This document shows, one piece after another, positions 17,077-24,299 of a DNA stretch of 46,031 nucleotides. The position numbers were made by a program, and so were the translations under genes. The DNA lies in the IMG/VR virus record IMGVR_UViG_3300025117_000011, positions 1 to 46,031 of that record. The stretch is one strand, 5' to 3'. The stretch comes from a virus. The notes below the pieces were generated by a model, which did no database searches, was not told where the DNA came from, and was given only the letters and a program-made list of their open reading frames with translations. The number at the start of each line of letters is the position of its first letter. Positions within the stretch are counted from its first letter, which is position 1.

Positions 17077-17256
17077 TTATTTCCATTCTATGACGGCATG
17101 TTTCACCCTCTTAAATGTCAGTTTTGCATTAGGAAACCTGCGCTCAAAAGCAGCTTTCCCTTCGCCAATGTAGGTATTCACAGTAGTCCAGTGAAGCCTT
17201 TTGCCACCACGGACAGATGGCTGTGATTTTGCAAATTCTCTGGGGCTGCCTTTCAT
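17077..17256 (-). CDS. 59-residue basic hypothetical protein
   Basis: MKGSPREFAKSQPSVRGGKR and onward, ending AVIEWK. Basic, no membrane segment, no recognised family. It begins 4 bp after the preceding lipoprotein-like gene and is the last gene of the P2 operon; its stop lies just before the P1 -35 region. Confidence 0.55.
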   Translation of the reverse strand: MKGSPREFAKSQPSVRGGKRLHWTTVNTYIGEGKAAFERRFPNAKLTFKRVKHAVIEWK

Positions 17257-17259
17257 AAG

Positions 17260-17520
17260 TCATTGGAGGAAATATCTTTTTCTGATCTCACGCTTATTCA
17301 GCTTCTCACCTTTCAGGACTGCGGGTTTCGTGATCGTGTTTGCAGGGACGAACTTCTGCGGAGCACGTATGATGTGGACTCTTGAGGAATACGGGACTCT
17401 GGTATGGCTGACGGGGGCTACGCATACAGAGCGGCCTAAATATCTGTAAGTCGTGCAGTTTACAGAAAGCAGTCCTACAAGTGCGAGGACTGCGATCTGT
17501 GCTTTAGCTTTGTCGCTCAT
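17260..17520 (-). CDS. Small lipoprotein-like/secreted protein
   Basis: 86 residues from MSDKAKAQIAVLALVG. The hydrophobic stretch ending LLSVNC resembles a lipoprotein signal, but the residue before Cys is Asn, outside the usual lipobox. The mature part is basic (HTRVPYSSRVHII). It lies directly left of the TnpB element and was probably the gene following 18701-18976 before insertion. Candidate outer spanin-type or surface protein. Confidence 0.55.
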   Translation of the reverse strand: MSDKAKAQIAVLALVGLLSVNCTTYRYLGRSVCVAPVSHTRVPYSSRVHIIRAPQKFVPANTITKPAVLKGEKLNKREIRKRYFLQ

Positions 17521-17536
17521 AGTGGACAGCAGGAAC

Positions 17537-17556
17537 CCCACGGCTTTAGTCGTGGG
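17537..17556 (+). repeat. Left-end hairpin of the TnpB element
   Basis: Perfect 6-bp stem CCCACG/CGTGGG with an 8-base loop, 53 bp upstream of the tnpB start. This is the subterminal imperfect palindrome recognised by Y1 transposases in related elements. Confidence 0.8.
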
Positions 17557-17608
17557 AGAAATGCGCGGAGTGGGTTGCAATTCTCAATCACTTGAGTATG
17601 CTACATCC

Positions 17609-18712
17609 ATGAAGCTCACTGCGCAAGTAAAATTGGCTATCAATTCCTCTCAAAGGGAAACATTGCTCCATACAATGGAAACGGCCAATTCCGCATGTAA
17701 TGAGATAAGCGATACCGCATGGAAAACAGGAGCATTCAGACAGTACGATCTTCACAGAGAATGCTATAAAACTATAAGAGATAAATTTCCTCTCTCGGCT
17801 CAGGTCGTAGTCCGTTGTATCGGAAAGGTCAGTGATAGCTACAAGAAAGATAAAAAGACAAAACGGAATTTCAAGAAGAGAGGAGCAGTGACATACGACG
17901 AAAGAATCCTACGATGGTATGACAATTCCGTGAGTATTTGGACAATGAACGGAAGACAGAAGATTCCCTTTGGGGTGGGAGATCACCATAAAAAACTCCT
18001 TCAGTTCCAAAGGGGAGAGACTAATCTCGTCTACATGGATGGGAATTTCTATCTCTTCACGACCTGCGAAATTGAGGAGCCAGAGCAGTTAAAAACTACA
18101 GGATGGCTTGGCGTAGACTTAGGTATTAAAAATATCGCAACAGACAGTGACGGGAATAAATACTCAGGAGGACACGTCAACGGCCTGAGAAAGAGACATG
18201 CGAAGTTGCGGAGGAGATTACAGAATAAGGGTACGAAATCTGCAAAGAGGCTTCTGAAGACACGGAAGCGAAAAGAGGCGAGGATGGCAAAAGACATCAA
18301 CCACTGCATCGCCAAACGGCTGGTGCGATTGGCTCAAGACACCCTTCGCGGCATCTCGTTGGAAAATCTGACGGGAATCCGCGAAAGGATAACGGTTCGC
18401 AGGAGCCAGCGCAGAGCGCACCACTCGTGGGCGTTTTATGACCTTGCACAGAAGATTCTGTACAAGGCGGCATTGGTTGGTGTACCTATTCTATTTGTTG
18501 ATCCAAGGGATACTTCCCGGACATGTCAAAGATGTGGGCATTGTGAAAAGGGAAACAGAAAGGATCAGTCTACATTCAAATGTCTTTCGTGCGGGTTTTC
18601 TGCGAATGCCGATGACAACGCTGCTCGCAATATATCAGATAAAGCGAGTAGGGCTTCAGTCAATAAGCCATACGTGGCAACCTTCGGGTTAGCTACAAGC
18701 CTATCCCTTTAG
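17609..18712 (+). CDS. tnpB: TnpB RNA-guided nuclease
   Basis: 367 residues starting MKLTAQVKLAINSSQ; the frame extends upstream to 17453 but that part crosses the left-end hairpin and is not family-like. RuvC residues are all visible: Asp in GVDLGIKNIA (about residue 173), Glu in ISLENLTGI, and Asp in SANADDNAARN. The zinc ribbon is TSRTCQRCG followed by FKCLSCG. It therefore looks catalytically intact. In this family the guide RNA is made from the 3' end of the gene plus right end, and reads into flanking DNA (from about 18729). The stop codon lies inside the right-end hairpin, as is usual. Confidence 0.93.
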   Translation: MKLTAQVKLAINSSQRETLLHTMETANSACNEISDTAWKTGAFRQYDLHRECYKTIRDKFPLSAQVVVRCIGKVSDSYKKDKKTKRNFKKRGAVTYDERILRWYDNSVSIWTMNGRQKIPFGVGDHHKKLLQFQRGETNLVYMDGNFYLFTTCEIEEPEQLKTTGWLGVDLGIKNIATDSDGNKYSGGHVNGLRKRHAKLRRRLQNKGTKSAKRLLKTRKRKEARMAKDINHCIAKRLVRLAQDTLRGISLENLTGIRERITVRRSQRRAHHSWAFYDLAQKILYKAALVGVPILFVDPRDTSRTCQRCGHCEKGNRKDQSTFKCLSCGFSANADDNAARNISDKASRASVNKPYVATFGLATSLSL

Positions 18713-18728
18713 GGGGTGGGTAGTTGAC
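18620..18728 (+). ncRNA. Predicted omegaRNA scaffold at the tnpB 3' end
   Basis: Inferred from family behaviour: the scaffold overlaps the tnpB C-terminal codons and ends with the right-end hairpin and TAGTTGAC; the guide would be the 15-20 bases after 18728, that is, phage DNA flanking the insertion. The 5' limit is a guess. Confidence 0.5.
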
Positions 18729-18976
18729 CGGTTGAATGTATGAGCGAAGGAATTTTGGGCATCGTACCCCCGGCAATTTCGTTCTGAGCGGTTTGTTTCA
18801 CGGCTGGCCGTTACGCAATGGACTGTTTTGTACGGGTATTCTATGCCTTGTACCCTGAACAGGTTACGGAATGTGCCGTCCATGTTTCTGCGCGTGTACT
18901 TGTCTACTATCGTCATAGGCACAAACCCCATTGTGAGCATAGATGCAGTAAGAAGCGAGGAGAGGATTTTCTTCAT
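18701..18976 (-). CDS. Small exported protein, 3' end replaced by the TnpB element
   Basis: From MKKILSSLLTASMLTMGFVP, a signal peptide, followed by a basic mature part. The last residues (TTHPLKG) are encoded by the element's right end, so the native C terminus was lost or changed. If the element is removed, the reading frame could continue into the left flank as N-R-P-A-V-H-Y-E-R-Q-S and stop, overlapping the ATG of 17260-17520 in the manner of other gene pairs here. Function unknown; candidate lysis or surface protein. Confidence 0.6.
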   Translation of the reverse strand: MKKILSSLLTASMLTMGFVPMTIVDKYTRRNMDGTFRNLFRVQGIEYPYKTVHCVTASRETNRSERNCRGYDAQNSFAHTFNRSTTHPLKG

Positions 18977-19043
18977 AGGCGGATTGGAAGCAATGGTAGT
19001 ATAGTAATACTGTGTAGTGAAGTACATTGACAAATAATAGAAA

Positions 19044-19364
19044 TTACTTAAAACACGATCTTAGAGAATCATAATACGCTCCAGACTTTGCCCTTGCCCA
19101 TTTCCATGTCATTTCGTCAGGGTCTAAACCCATGTACATCCTAACGTACAGGTCAACATTCGCATAGATACCCTGCTCCTGCGTTGGGAATTCCTCAAAA
19201 TATCCATTTCCTCTCACTTTCCTGCATTGACCATGATATGGATTATTAGTAAGGAGGCAACGGACATTCCCCGGATTATTGAATCTTTTACCGACAGACG
19301 GAGAACCGTCTTTATTGTTCGCCGTCATCCATTTGGAATCGTGGTAAAAGACCTTATCGAGCAA
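19044..19364 (-). CDS. Virion/cell-wall enzyme-like protein with NNPGN motif
   Basis: 106 residues if started at TTG 19364. FNNPGNVRC, then FEEFPTQEQGIYANVDLYV matches the N-N-P-G-N ... F-x-T-x-E-x-G-I-x-A pattern of small phage proteins related to lytic transglycosylase-like virion proteins. The same frame is open and protein-like upstream to about 19480 (STESPQTILAKACRELAPKD) but contains no ATG or GTG there. Either a rare start is used, or translation enters from the preceding gene (19457-19798) by frameshift. Confidence 0.55.
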   Translation of the reverse strand: MLDKVFYHDSKWMTANNKDGSPSVGKRFNNPGNVRCLLTNNPYHGQCRKVRGNGYFEEFPTQEQGIYANVDLYVRMYMGLDPDEMTWKWARAKSGAYYDSLRSCFK

Positions 19365-19456
19365 ACAGAAACAATAGGGGTCTTTGGGCGCGAGTTCGCG
19401 GCAAGCCTTAGCGAGTATAGTTTGGGGGCTTTCTGTAGAAAGCTGCTCACGCCTTT

Positions 19457-19798
19457 CTACTCGCCCTGCTGAAAAGACTCTATAATCCTGTTAATGATGC
19501 GGATTTTTACCCTTGCAGAATTGTTACTGGAATTGAGCGCGGCCATCTCTGCCTCTCCTGCTGAAACAAGTTCGCGGTAAGTAGCTGTCTGTTGCGCAAC
19601 GGTATTAAATTCCAATGAGCGTTCTTCTATCTGAGACTCTATTTGCATCTTACATTCCTCAAGTTCTGAGGCAGACAAAGTATGCACAGAGGTGCAGTCC
19701 TGTATAGTAGCTTCTGCCTTCCCACCAAGCCCAATGATAAAAATGGAAAAGGCGAATAGGACAAGCGAGCCGATGAGAAAGTATTTAAGGGGCTTCAT
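19457..19798 (-). CDS. Exported coiled-coil protein
   Basis: 113 residues: MKPLKYFLIGSLVLFAFSIF plus IIGLGGKAEA is a signal peptide or N-terminal anchor; the rest is helical and Glu-rich (ELEECKMQIESQIEERSLEF). This profile resembles an inner-membrane spanin or Rz-like protein. The leader is GTTCCCCCCTATTTTAGT. The frame downstream continues into the NNPGN protein, see 19044-19364. Confidence 0.55.
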   Translation of the reverse strand: MKPLKYFLIGSLVLFAFSIFIIGLGGKAEATIQDCTSVHTLSASELEECKMQIESQIEERSLEFNTVAQQTATYRELVSAGEAEMAALNSSNNSARVKIRIINRIIESFQQGE

Positions 19799-19831
19799 AC
19801 TAAAATAGGGGGGAACTAATAAACCAATGGA

Positions 19832-20125
19832 TTAGGAGCACTTCACTTTATTCAATGGGTAGAGATCGCAGAAGTAATCCCAGAATATTTCATCGCAGAC
19901 CCAAGTGGCGTGATGGCTTGCCTGTATAGGCATTTCCCGACTGAATTCGTCGGAGAGATGCATCTCGCAGTTCGCATGAAGCAATTGTATTTGCTCAGAA
20001 GAAAGGCTCTGGACTGCTGGGGCCTCGGCTGCCCGTACAAACAGCCAGCCGTGCTGTGCTGCGAAGTACCCGAGGCAGAAGAAAGCAACGACGAACGCTG
20101 CTGCTGCGGCCATAGAACGAATCAT
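19832..20125 (-). CDS. Membrane-anchored or exported protein, first gene of operon P2
   Basis: 97 residues. MIRSMAAAAAFVVAFFCLGY followed by FAAQHGW is an N-terminal membrane segment or signal; the rest has several Cys (NCEMHL, VCDEIF, FCDLY) suggesting extracytoplasmic disulfides. First gene after promoter P2; leader AATCCCCCCATTCCT against the ATG. Confidence 0.6.
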   Translation of the reverse strand: MIRSMAAAAAFVVAFFCLGYFAAQHGWLFVRAAEAPAVQSLSSEQIQLLHANCEMHLSDEFSREMPIQASHHATWVCDEIFWDYFCDLYPLNKVKCS

Positions 20126-20148
20126 AGGAATGGGGGGATTAGTAACTA

Positions 20149-20182
20149 GCTACATTGTAGCGAATCCAAAGACAGAAGTCAA
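20149..20182 (-). promoter_or_regulatory. Leftward promoter P2 with palindromic operator
   Basis: On the - strand TTGACT, 17 bp, TACAAT, close to the sigma70 consensus. The -10 lies inside GCTACATTGTAGC (20149-20161). Strongest-looking promoter of the window. Confidence 0.85.
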
Positions 20183-20230
20183 GGGCTATATTCCCCTACC
20201 TTTCCCCTAAGAGGGGACGTATAGCCCTTT
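20181..20230. terminator. Long hairpin between operons P3 and P2
   Basis: Outer stem AAGGGCTAT/ATAGCCCTT (181-189 with 221-229) enclosing an inner stem TCCCC/GGGGA (203-207 with 213-217). It sits between the last gene of the long P3 operon and the P2 -35 box. There is no U-tract for the leftward transcript, so termination may be partial or factor-dependent. Confidence 0.55.
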
Positions 20231-20234
20231 GGTG

Positions 20235-20681
20235 CTACCACTGGCGAATGGTATCTCGTAGTGGTAGCACAGAAGGCTCCAATTTGCGGTGTAAAAGAAC
20301 AAAAAACCTCCTCCTCTCTGAGGAGAGTTTGTCTGGTGTCAGATGGTAGAGCGCGAAACTCTCAGCGAACTCTTCTTCCACCGTGCCAGTGTACACATTC
20401 GGGCCGTGAGAGAATACTTTGTTTGTTTTTTTCTTCCATTTGTCGGAAAGGTTTACATAGACGCAATGGGCAATCTCATGAAGTACATAGGTTTCCCTCA
20501 TCTCACTGTCTTCCAGTGCCAGAGGGCTGATGATTATTTTATTCTCTGACAGCACATACTCTCCAGCCATCTGCTTCCCTCCAATTGTGACATATGATAT
20601 TTCTATTTCTGCGTCGCAGTAAGTTGCCCTGCCTGGTGCGGCAGAGAGTTGATATACCATTGCTATGCTGAGGAACATCAT
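20235..20681 (-). CDS. Zincin-type metallopeptidase-like protein
   Basis: 148 residues from MMFLSIAMVYQLSAAPG (possible short signal). HEIAHCVY is an H-E-x-x-H zinc motif at about residue 89, and EEEFAESFALY downstream offers the third ligand, as in gluzincins of the IrrE/ImmA-like or SprT-like kind. The start overlaps the upstream stop (ATGATG around 20678). In phages such proteins may cleave repressors or act outside the membrane; the N terminus hints at export. Last gene of operon P3. Confidence 0.7.
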   Translation of the reverse strand: MMFLSIAMVYQLSAAPGRATYCDAEIEISYVTIGGKQMAGEYVLSENKIIISPLALEDSEMRETYVLHEIAHCVYVNLSDKWKKKTNKVFSHGPNVYTGTVEEEFAESFALYHLTPDKLSSERRRFFVLLHRKLEPSVLPLRDTIRQW

Positions 20682-20935
20682 TTCTTCTTCGGGAAAAAAT
20701 GTATCCATACCTTCCTTGGTTGTGTCTTAGCCTTTTTACACATCTTAAGGAATTCACGTTCCTCAAAGTTTGGCTTCCCGTACGTAACGACAAGCTCATT
20801 CTTACTCCGGCGTGTTACGCGGATTCTTTGTTTTACATCTGAAAGAGGGGAGCAGAAAACAGTGACAGAACGTATCGTGTAATCCAACATGAGAAGTTCT
20901 ATGGCCGTTGCGAAGTCTTTTCTGGCGTACTTCAT
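20678..20935 (-). CDS. Hypothetical basic protein
   Basis: 85 residues, MKYARKDFATAIELLMLDYT and onward, with a Lys-rich C terminus (FFPKKK). No motif recognised. The leader CCCCCCTTCATCCC directly precedes the ATG and the stop overlaps the zincin start. Confidence 0.6.
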   Translation of the reverse strand: MKYARKDFATAIELLMLDYTIRSVTVFCSPLSDVKQRIRVTRRSKNELVVTYGKPNFEEREFLKMCKKAKTQPRKVWIHFFPKKK

Positions 20936-20977
20936 GGGATGAAGGGGGGATGGAACAAAAGGGAGAGCGGGATGATC

Positions 20978-21196
20978 TCAAAATTGAATATCTGGCTTCT
21001 CACCCGTTTGCTCCATGACAGGAGATCCAAAATTTACACCTAAACATTCTTCAATCTTTCTGCAACGAGAGAAAAGGAGTTCCAGTTGATTGGAATATCG
21101 ATCAAGCCGATGTTCATGCTCATTGATCACTCCCGTCATGGTTGGGTGAGGAGGAACTGCACCGGTAAGTGGGCCGAGATAGGCTTCGTCTTTCAT
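20978..21196 (-). CDS. Hypothetical protein
   Basis: 72 residues beginning MKDEAYLGPLTGAVPPHPTM, with a helical second half (HEHRLDRYSNQLELLF). Leader CCTTTCTCCCAAACATTT. No family recognised. Confidence 0.55.
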   Translation of the reverse strand: MKDEAYLGPLTGAVPPHPTMTGVINEHEHRLDRYSNQLELLFSRCRKIEECLGVNFGSPVMEQTGEKPDIQF

Positions 21197-21440
21197 AAAT
21201 GTTTGGGAGAAAGGAAATAAATTGTGGAGGAGACTCCACAGAGCAGCAGCGGCAGGGATTTGCCTCGATGGGTTCGTGGAGGGGTATTAGCCCACCCGTA
21301 ACCCACAGACGAGTATAGTCACCCTGCATGGCGACTATTCTCAGGCGTTTTAATGACTTTCCGTTGTCGGTGCTGGCAGCCAGTCGTCGCTGGGTAGTCA
21401 GTATCAAGAGAACATGCTTTGCGTCTACCTTTTCCGCCAC
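21120..21440 (-). CDS. Uncertain reading frame
   Basis: GTG-started frame of 106 residues, of which the first ~75 look plausible (KHVLLILTTQRRLAAST, then DYTRLWVTGGLIPLHEP); the last part overlaps 20978-21196 in another frame and is Ser-rich. A competing short frame on the same strand covers 21300-21450. Without it, 21197-21474 would be empty. Confidence 0.35.
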   Translation of the reverse strand: MAEKVDAKHVLLILTTQRRLAASTDNGKSLKRLRIVAMQGDYTRLWVTGGLIPLHEPIEANPCRCCSVESPPQFISFLPNIYERRSLSRPTYRCSSSSPNHDGSDQ

Positions 21441-21474
21441 GCTGCTGCTCTGTAAAGTCTATAGTGTGAAAGAA

Positions 21475-22155
21475 CTATTGTACCTTCTCCCCTCTCCACT
21501 TACCAGTTCTTTTCACAGTTCTGGCATACGCTTTACGAAGGGAATCATGTGCCTCTCTTGCAGATGAATAGCTCTTACCCCGCAGAGCTTCCTCAGTTTC
21601 TCTCAGGATTTGTTCCTCCTGCTCTGGTGTGAAGCCGTTGGCGGTTTTCTTCCCGAGAAGGTCACCGCAGCACTTCTTAATCTTCTGGAGCCTGATCTCC
21701 GCAGAGTCTTCACCTTCCATGCCGGACATTGTAGCAAGGTCTTGAATCCATGAGAGTTCATCTTCCAGTTTCCTGCACTTCTCCTTCATCCCTTTAGCAA
21801 ACCTCAATGCAGCCTTCAATTCAGCATCATCCTCCATGTTCTCTTCTATCCCCATTTCCTGACGGAGTTCAGACATGAGCCCCCGACGTTGCTCTGCCAT
21901 GCGTTTGTACATATTACGTTCGCTGTAGAGATTGCTCAGCTTCTCCGCAGTCCAACAGCCACAACCGCATTTCGGCAAGGGGCTGGTTAATGCCCCCACT
22001 GGGTCGCTATCGGGCTTCTCTGAATACATTTCCTCCATGTGCCGCTGGCAAGTGATACGCAGTCCCTCAGAGCATCCGCATGACTGCACGTCACTGGCAT
22101 CGCGCTTCTGCATCATTCCGCATTTGCTCTTTAGTTCTGAGGATTCAGTGGGCAT
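21475..22155 (-). CDS. Coiled-coil protein with Cys-rich N-terminal region
   Basis: 226 residues. N-terminal third has several Cys (QSCGCSEG, PKCGCGCW) that could bind metal; the rest is long helical coiled coil (NMYKRMAEQRRGLMSELRQE, DELSWIQDLATM). The start overlaps the end of the upstream gene and is preceded by TTCCCCCATCTCCCC. Similar helix-rich proteins occur in phage accessory regions; function unknown. Confidence 0.6.
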   Translation of the reverse strand: MPTESSELKSKCGMMQKRDASDVQSCGCSEGLRITCQRHMEEMYSEKPDSDPVGALTSPLPKCGCGCWTAEKLSNLYSERNMYKRMAEQRRGLMSELRQEMGIEENMEDDAELKAALRFAKGMKEKCRKLEDELSWIQDLATMSGMEGEDSAEIRLQKIKKCCGDLLGKKTANGFTPEQEEQILRETEEALRGKSYSSAREAHDSLRKAYARTVKRTGKWRGEKVQ

Positions 22156-22528
22156 GGGGAGATGGGGGAATTAAACCATGTCTTGGGCAAACGCCATTAT
22201 TGAGATAGAACCAGCACCGTCCACATTCTTTCCCGTCTCCATCCCTTTCAATGACAGGACAGTTGTTCGGAGAATCTGGGAAGTTCCCTACTCTCGGCTT
22301 CTCCGACGCTGGCTTCGGGGTGGGGGTGGTCATGAGGGAATCAAGTTCATCATTTAGCTTGCGCTCCTTGTCGCAAATCGCAAGCCAAGCAGAAGAATGG
22401 AAGTCCTTAAAACCTTTCAAGCAGCACCACTTCTTCAGTTCAACAACTTTTTCAATTTCCATACGTTTTAGACTGACAGCTATTGAGTGTATTACCATTT
22501 CTGCGCCTGTAATAGATGGTGTATTCAT
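22145..22528 (-). CDS. Zinc-ribbon accessory protein
   Basis: 127 residues from MNTPSITGAEMVIHSI. The end carries ECGRCWFYLNNGVCPRHG, a Cys-rich site. An internal MTTPTPKPASEKP segment matches the N terminus of the gene at 23162-23500, showing shared sequence modules. It starts inside the ATGA overlap behind a paralogue-type gene, like 23494-23832. Confidence 0.55.
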   Translation of the reverse strand: MNTPSITGAEMVIHSIAVSLKRMEIEKVVELKKWCCLKGFKDFHSSAWLAICDKERKLNDELDSLMTTPTPKPASEKPRVGNFPDSPNNCPVIERDGDGKECGRCWFYLNNGVCPRHGLIPPSPHAH

Positions 22529-22887
22529 ACTCGTAGGAGGGAAAGGAGAAATGAGATTGTTTCGGGAGATTGTTCGGAGAGAGGTTTGCCGAGGAGCCAT
22601 CCTTTCTTGCCTTCGGCCAACAATTCATCTCCTCCATAGTTTTGCTCCCAGAATCCTCCGTACTGGTCTACAACAATCGGAGACACTAACTTGCTCTTTC
22701 TGTGAAACGTCATTAGTACATCCTCAAGGGTGATGGGTCTGGTATCATACCAAGGGCAGCCCGTAGTGGAATAGTCACATTCAGTTTTATCACAACACCT
22801 GCATTTATGATGCCCAATCTCCGGCACTGCCTTCACGATCAACGCCGCAAGTTCTTCGTATGCCGATGGTGTGATATGGGGGGTCAT
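22525..22887 (-). CDS. MTP/PSAYEE family protein A (paralogue of 23829-24155)
   Basis: 120 residues. Shares with 23829-24155 the N-terminal block PSAYEELAALIVK-VPEI and the C-terminal block FLLSLLRV; the middle differs and here has a Cys cluster (CRCCDKTEC). Coupled by ATGA at both ends. Function unknown; recent duplication is likely. Confidence 0.65.
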   Translation of the reverse strand: MTPHITPSAYEELAALIVKAVPEIGHHKCRCCDKTECDYSTTGCPWYDTRPITLEDVLMTFHRKSKLVSPIVVDQYGGFWEQNYGGDELLAEGKKGWLLGKPLSEQSPETISFLLSLLRV

Positions 22888-23165
22888 TTGGAAAAGGAAT
22901 GAAGTTTAGATTTAGATAAATGTGGTTTGAATCCTCTCCGTTTTGCTGCGGCTAAGAGTCTCTGGATAGCCTCCTCTGGGGTTTTCCCGACATACCATCG
23001 GACATTTTTGGGAGAATTATCAGGCCAATGGCAAAGAGAAGCAGCCCATTCACCCCATAGGTGTTCAAGGTGAAAATCTCCACTCTTGTTGAGTGAAGTT
23101 GCTTTATGGAGAAGAATTTGTAGATTCCCCTTTTTATCTGCCGTTGTTTTCTCAGGGTGTGTCAT
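22884..23165 (-). CDS. MTHPEK-type small protein
   Basis: 93 residues starting MTHPEKTTADKKGN; only the first codons match the MTHPEK family, the remainder (LEHLWGEWAASLCHWP, EEAIQRLLAAAKRRGF) is distinct and resembles small phage proteins that describe sample-like substrate fields in other phages, with no known function. Leader CCCTCTCCCTCCA, ATGA coupling to both neighbours. Confidence 0.6.
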   Translation of the reverse strand: MTHPEKTTADKKGNLQILLHKATSLNKSGDFHLEHLWGEWAASLCHWPDNSPKNVRWYVGKTPEEAIQRLLAAAKRRGFKPHLSKSKLHSFSK

Positions 23166-23500
23166 TGGAGGGAGAGGGCTTTATTTATATCGTCAATGAG
23201 CCATCCTGCATTGTCTCCTCCGTTGTATTCGTGCTTTGTCTGTTCCCCATAGACCCGCAACTTATCAACGCATCTGCTTAGTAGCACCCTTAGTCTCTTG
23301 TTCTCCTTGTAGAACTCCTCGCAGAGTTCGCAAATAGCAGCCAAGTCTGTATTAGCGAATGTGATTTCATCTATGCTTTTGGTTTCACCAATATCCCATC
23401 CATCTACTGGTGTGGGTCTTGGGTCATTGTGCCATGCAAGAAATTCTCTCGCCTTCTCCATAATTTCCTCTGCCGCTGGCTTCGGGGTGGGGGCTACCAT
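23162..23500 (-). CDS. Hypothetical helical protein, APTPKPAAEE start
   Basis: 112 residues from MVAPTPKPAAEEIMEKARE; the ATG overlaps the upstream TAG. Helical with LAAICELCEEFYKENKRLRV. Repeats of similar start modules occur at 22145-22528. Function unknown. Confidence 0.6.
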   Translation of the reverse strand: MVAPTPKPAAEEIMEKAREFLAWHNDPRPTPVDGWDIGETKSIDEITFANTDLAAICELCEEFYKENKRLRVLLSRCVDKLRVYGEQTKHEYNGGDNAGWLIDDINKALSLQ

Positions 23501-23832
23501 TGTGAGAGTGGAATACAATTAGAGTCAGAAGGGAAATACTCGCAAACAAGCGGCCAATAGATTCCATTCTTGTCGGCCTTCACTTTGTGCGGCTTGTGGC
23601 ATCTACAGTGTTCAGGTTTTAGGCAACCGTTAGAACATCCCCAGCCTCTATCGCCGCATTGATTCGCGCAATCCTCAGAGCCATATTGTGGCAAAGACGT
23701 TGATGCCGGAAGGTTGATGATGATACCTTCGGGCTGCTTGCATTCCCTGTTAGAAAGATAGTGAAGCGCAAGCCATACGACCAGTATTGCGAATGTAGCA
23801 GCCACAATGCTATTCGGCTTATCAGTGCTCAT
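23494..23832 (-). CDS. Membrane-anchored Cys-rich protein
   Basis: 112 residues from MSTDKPNSIVAATF. One N-terminal membrane segment (SIVAATFAILVVWLALHYL), then a Cys-rich domain (CANQCGDRGWGCSNGCL, CRCHKPH), likely outside the cytoplasm. The start is an ATGA overlap. Confidence 0.6.
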   Translation of the reverse strand: MSTDKPNSIVAATFAILVVWLALHYLSNRECKQPEGIIINLPASTSLPQYGSEDCANQCGDRGWGCSNGCLKPEHCRCHKPHKVKADKNGIYWPLVCEYFPSDSNCIPLSQW

Positions 23833-24155
23833 ACTCGTAGGAGGGAAAGGAGGAAGGAATGTACTTTGGAAGATTGAGAGGAGAGGTCGCCGTGGCGTAA
23901 GTCCCAAACACCATCAGCGTATCTCACCCCCTGAGATTGCCACGGGATATAAATAAACTCTCCAATGTCCGTTATAGCGAAGATACCCTTTCGCCCTTCG
24001 ACGTTCCTGATAGCAAGGAGAATATCGGCAAGACGGATGTCGTCCATACATGGATTTGAGAGATAGTCCCTACCCCGGTGCGCTATCTCCGGCACAACCT
24101 TCACTATCAACGCCGCAAGTTCTTCGTATGCCGATGGTTTCTCAGGGTGTGTCAT
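23829..24155 (-). CDS. MTHPEK/PSAYEE family protein B (paralogue of 22525-22887)
   Basis: 108 residues, MTHPEKPSAYEELAALIVKV and so on, ending FLLSLLRV. The central part DIRLADILLAIRN parallels ITLEDVLMTF in the paralogue. The leader TCCCCTCCCCCCA sits between the upstream TAA and the ATG. Function unknown. Confidence 0.65.
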   Translation of the reverse strand: MTHPEKPSAYEELAALIVKVVPEIAHRGRDYLSNPCMDDIRLADILLAIRNVEGRKGIFAITDIGEFIYIPWQSQGVRYADGVWDLRHGDLSSQSSKVHSFLLSLLRV

Positions 24156-24168
24156 TGGGGGGAGGGGA

Positions 24169-24288
24169 TTAGCGTGGGCAGATTTGTAGACAGGAGATTG
24201 CACCTGTCTTGCAAGCCACAGAGTAAGTAAGGAAAATAAGAGAGAGAATAAAGCCGATGGGGACAATCCAGTCATTGAGTTTATTCAT
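24169..24288 (-). CDS. 39-residue membrane microprotein
   Basis: MNKLNDWIVPIGFILSLIFL followed by TYSVACK and a short Cys-containing tail: a single membrane span. It fills the gap between the RNA ligase and 23829-24155, has the C-rich leader CCCCCCCCTGA, and ends right before the next C-rich leader. Confidence 0.6.
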   Translation of the reverse strand: MNKLNDWIVPIGFILSLIFLTYSVACKTGAISCLQICPR

Positions 24289-24299
24289 TCAGGGGGGGG

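Larger units (their letters stand above)
17525..18728 (+). mobile_element. IS200/IS605-family (IS1341-type) element carrying only tnpB
   Basis: Left end: hairpin CCCACG-GCTTTAGT-CGTGGG at 17537-17556, the classic left-end structure of this group. Right end: hairpin around CCCTTTAGGG (about 18705-18714) followed by GGTGGGTAGTTGAC ending near 18728. There is no tnpA, so movement would need a Y1 transposase in trans. Outer limits are approximate because no target duplication is made by this family. It is oriented opposite to the surrounding operon and inserted between two leftward genes. Confidence 0.8.

Noticed and set aside
17453-17608. Upstream extension of the tnpB frame
   Set aside because: It crosses the left-end hairpin and overlaps the opposite-strand gene; family similarity begins at MKLTAQ (17609).
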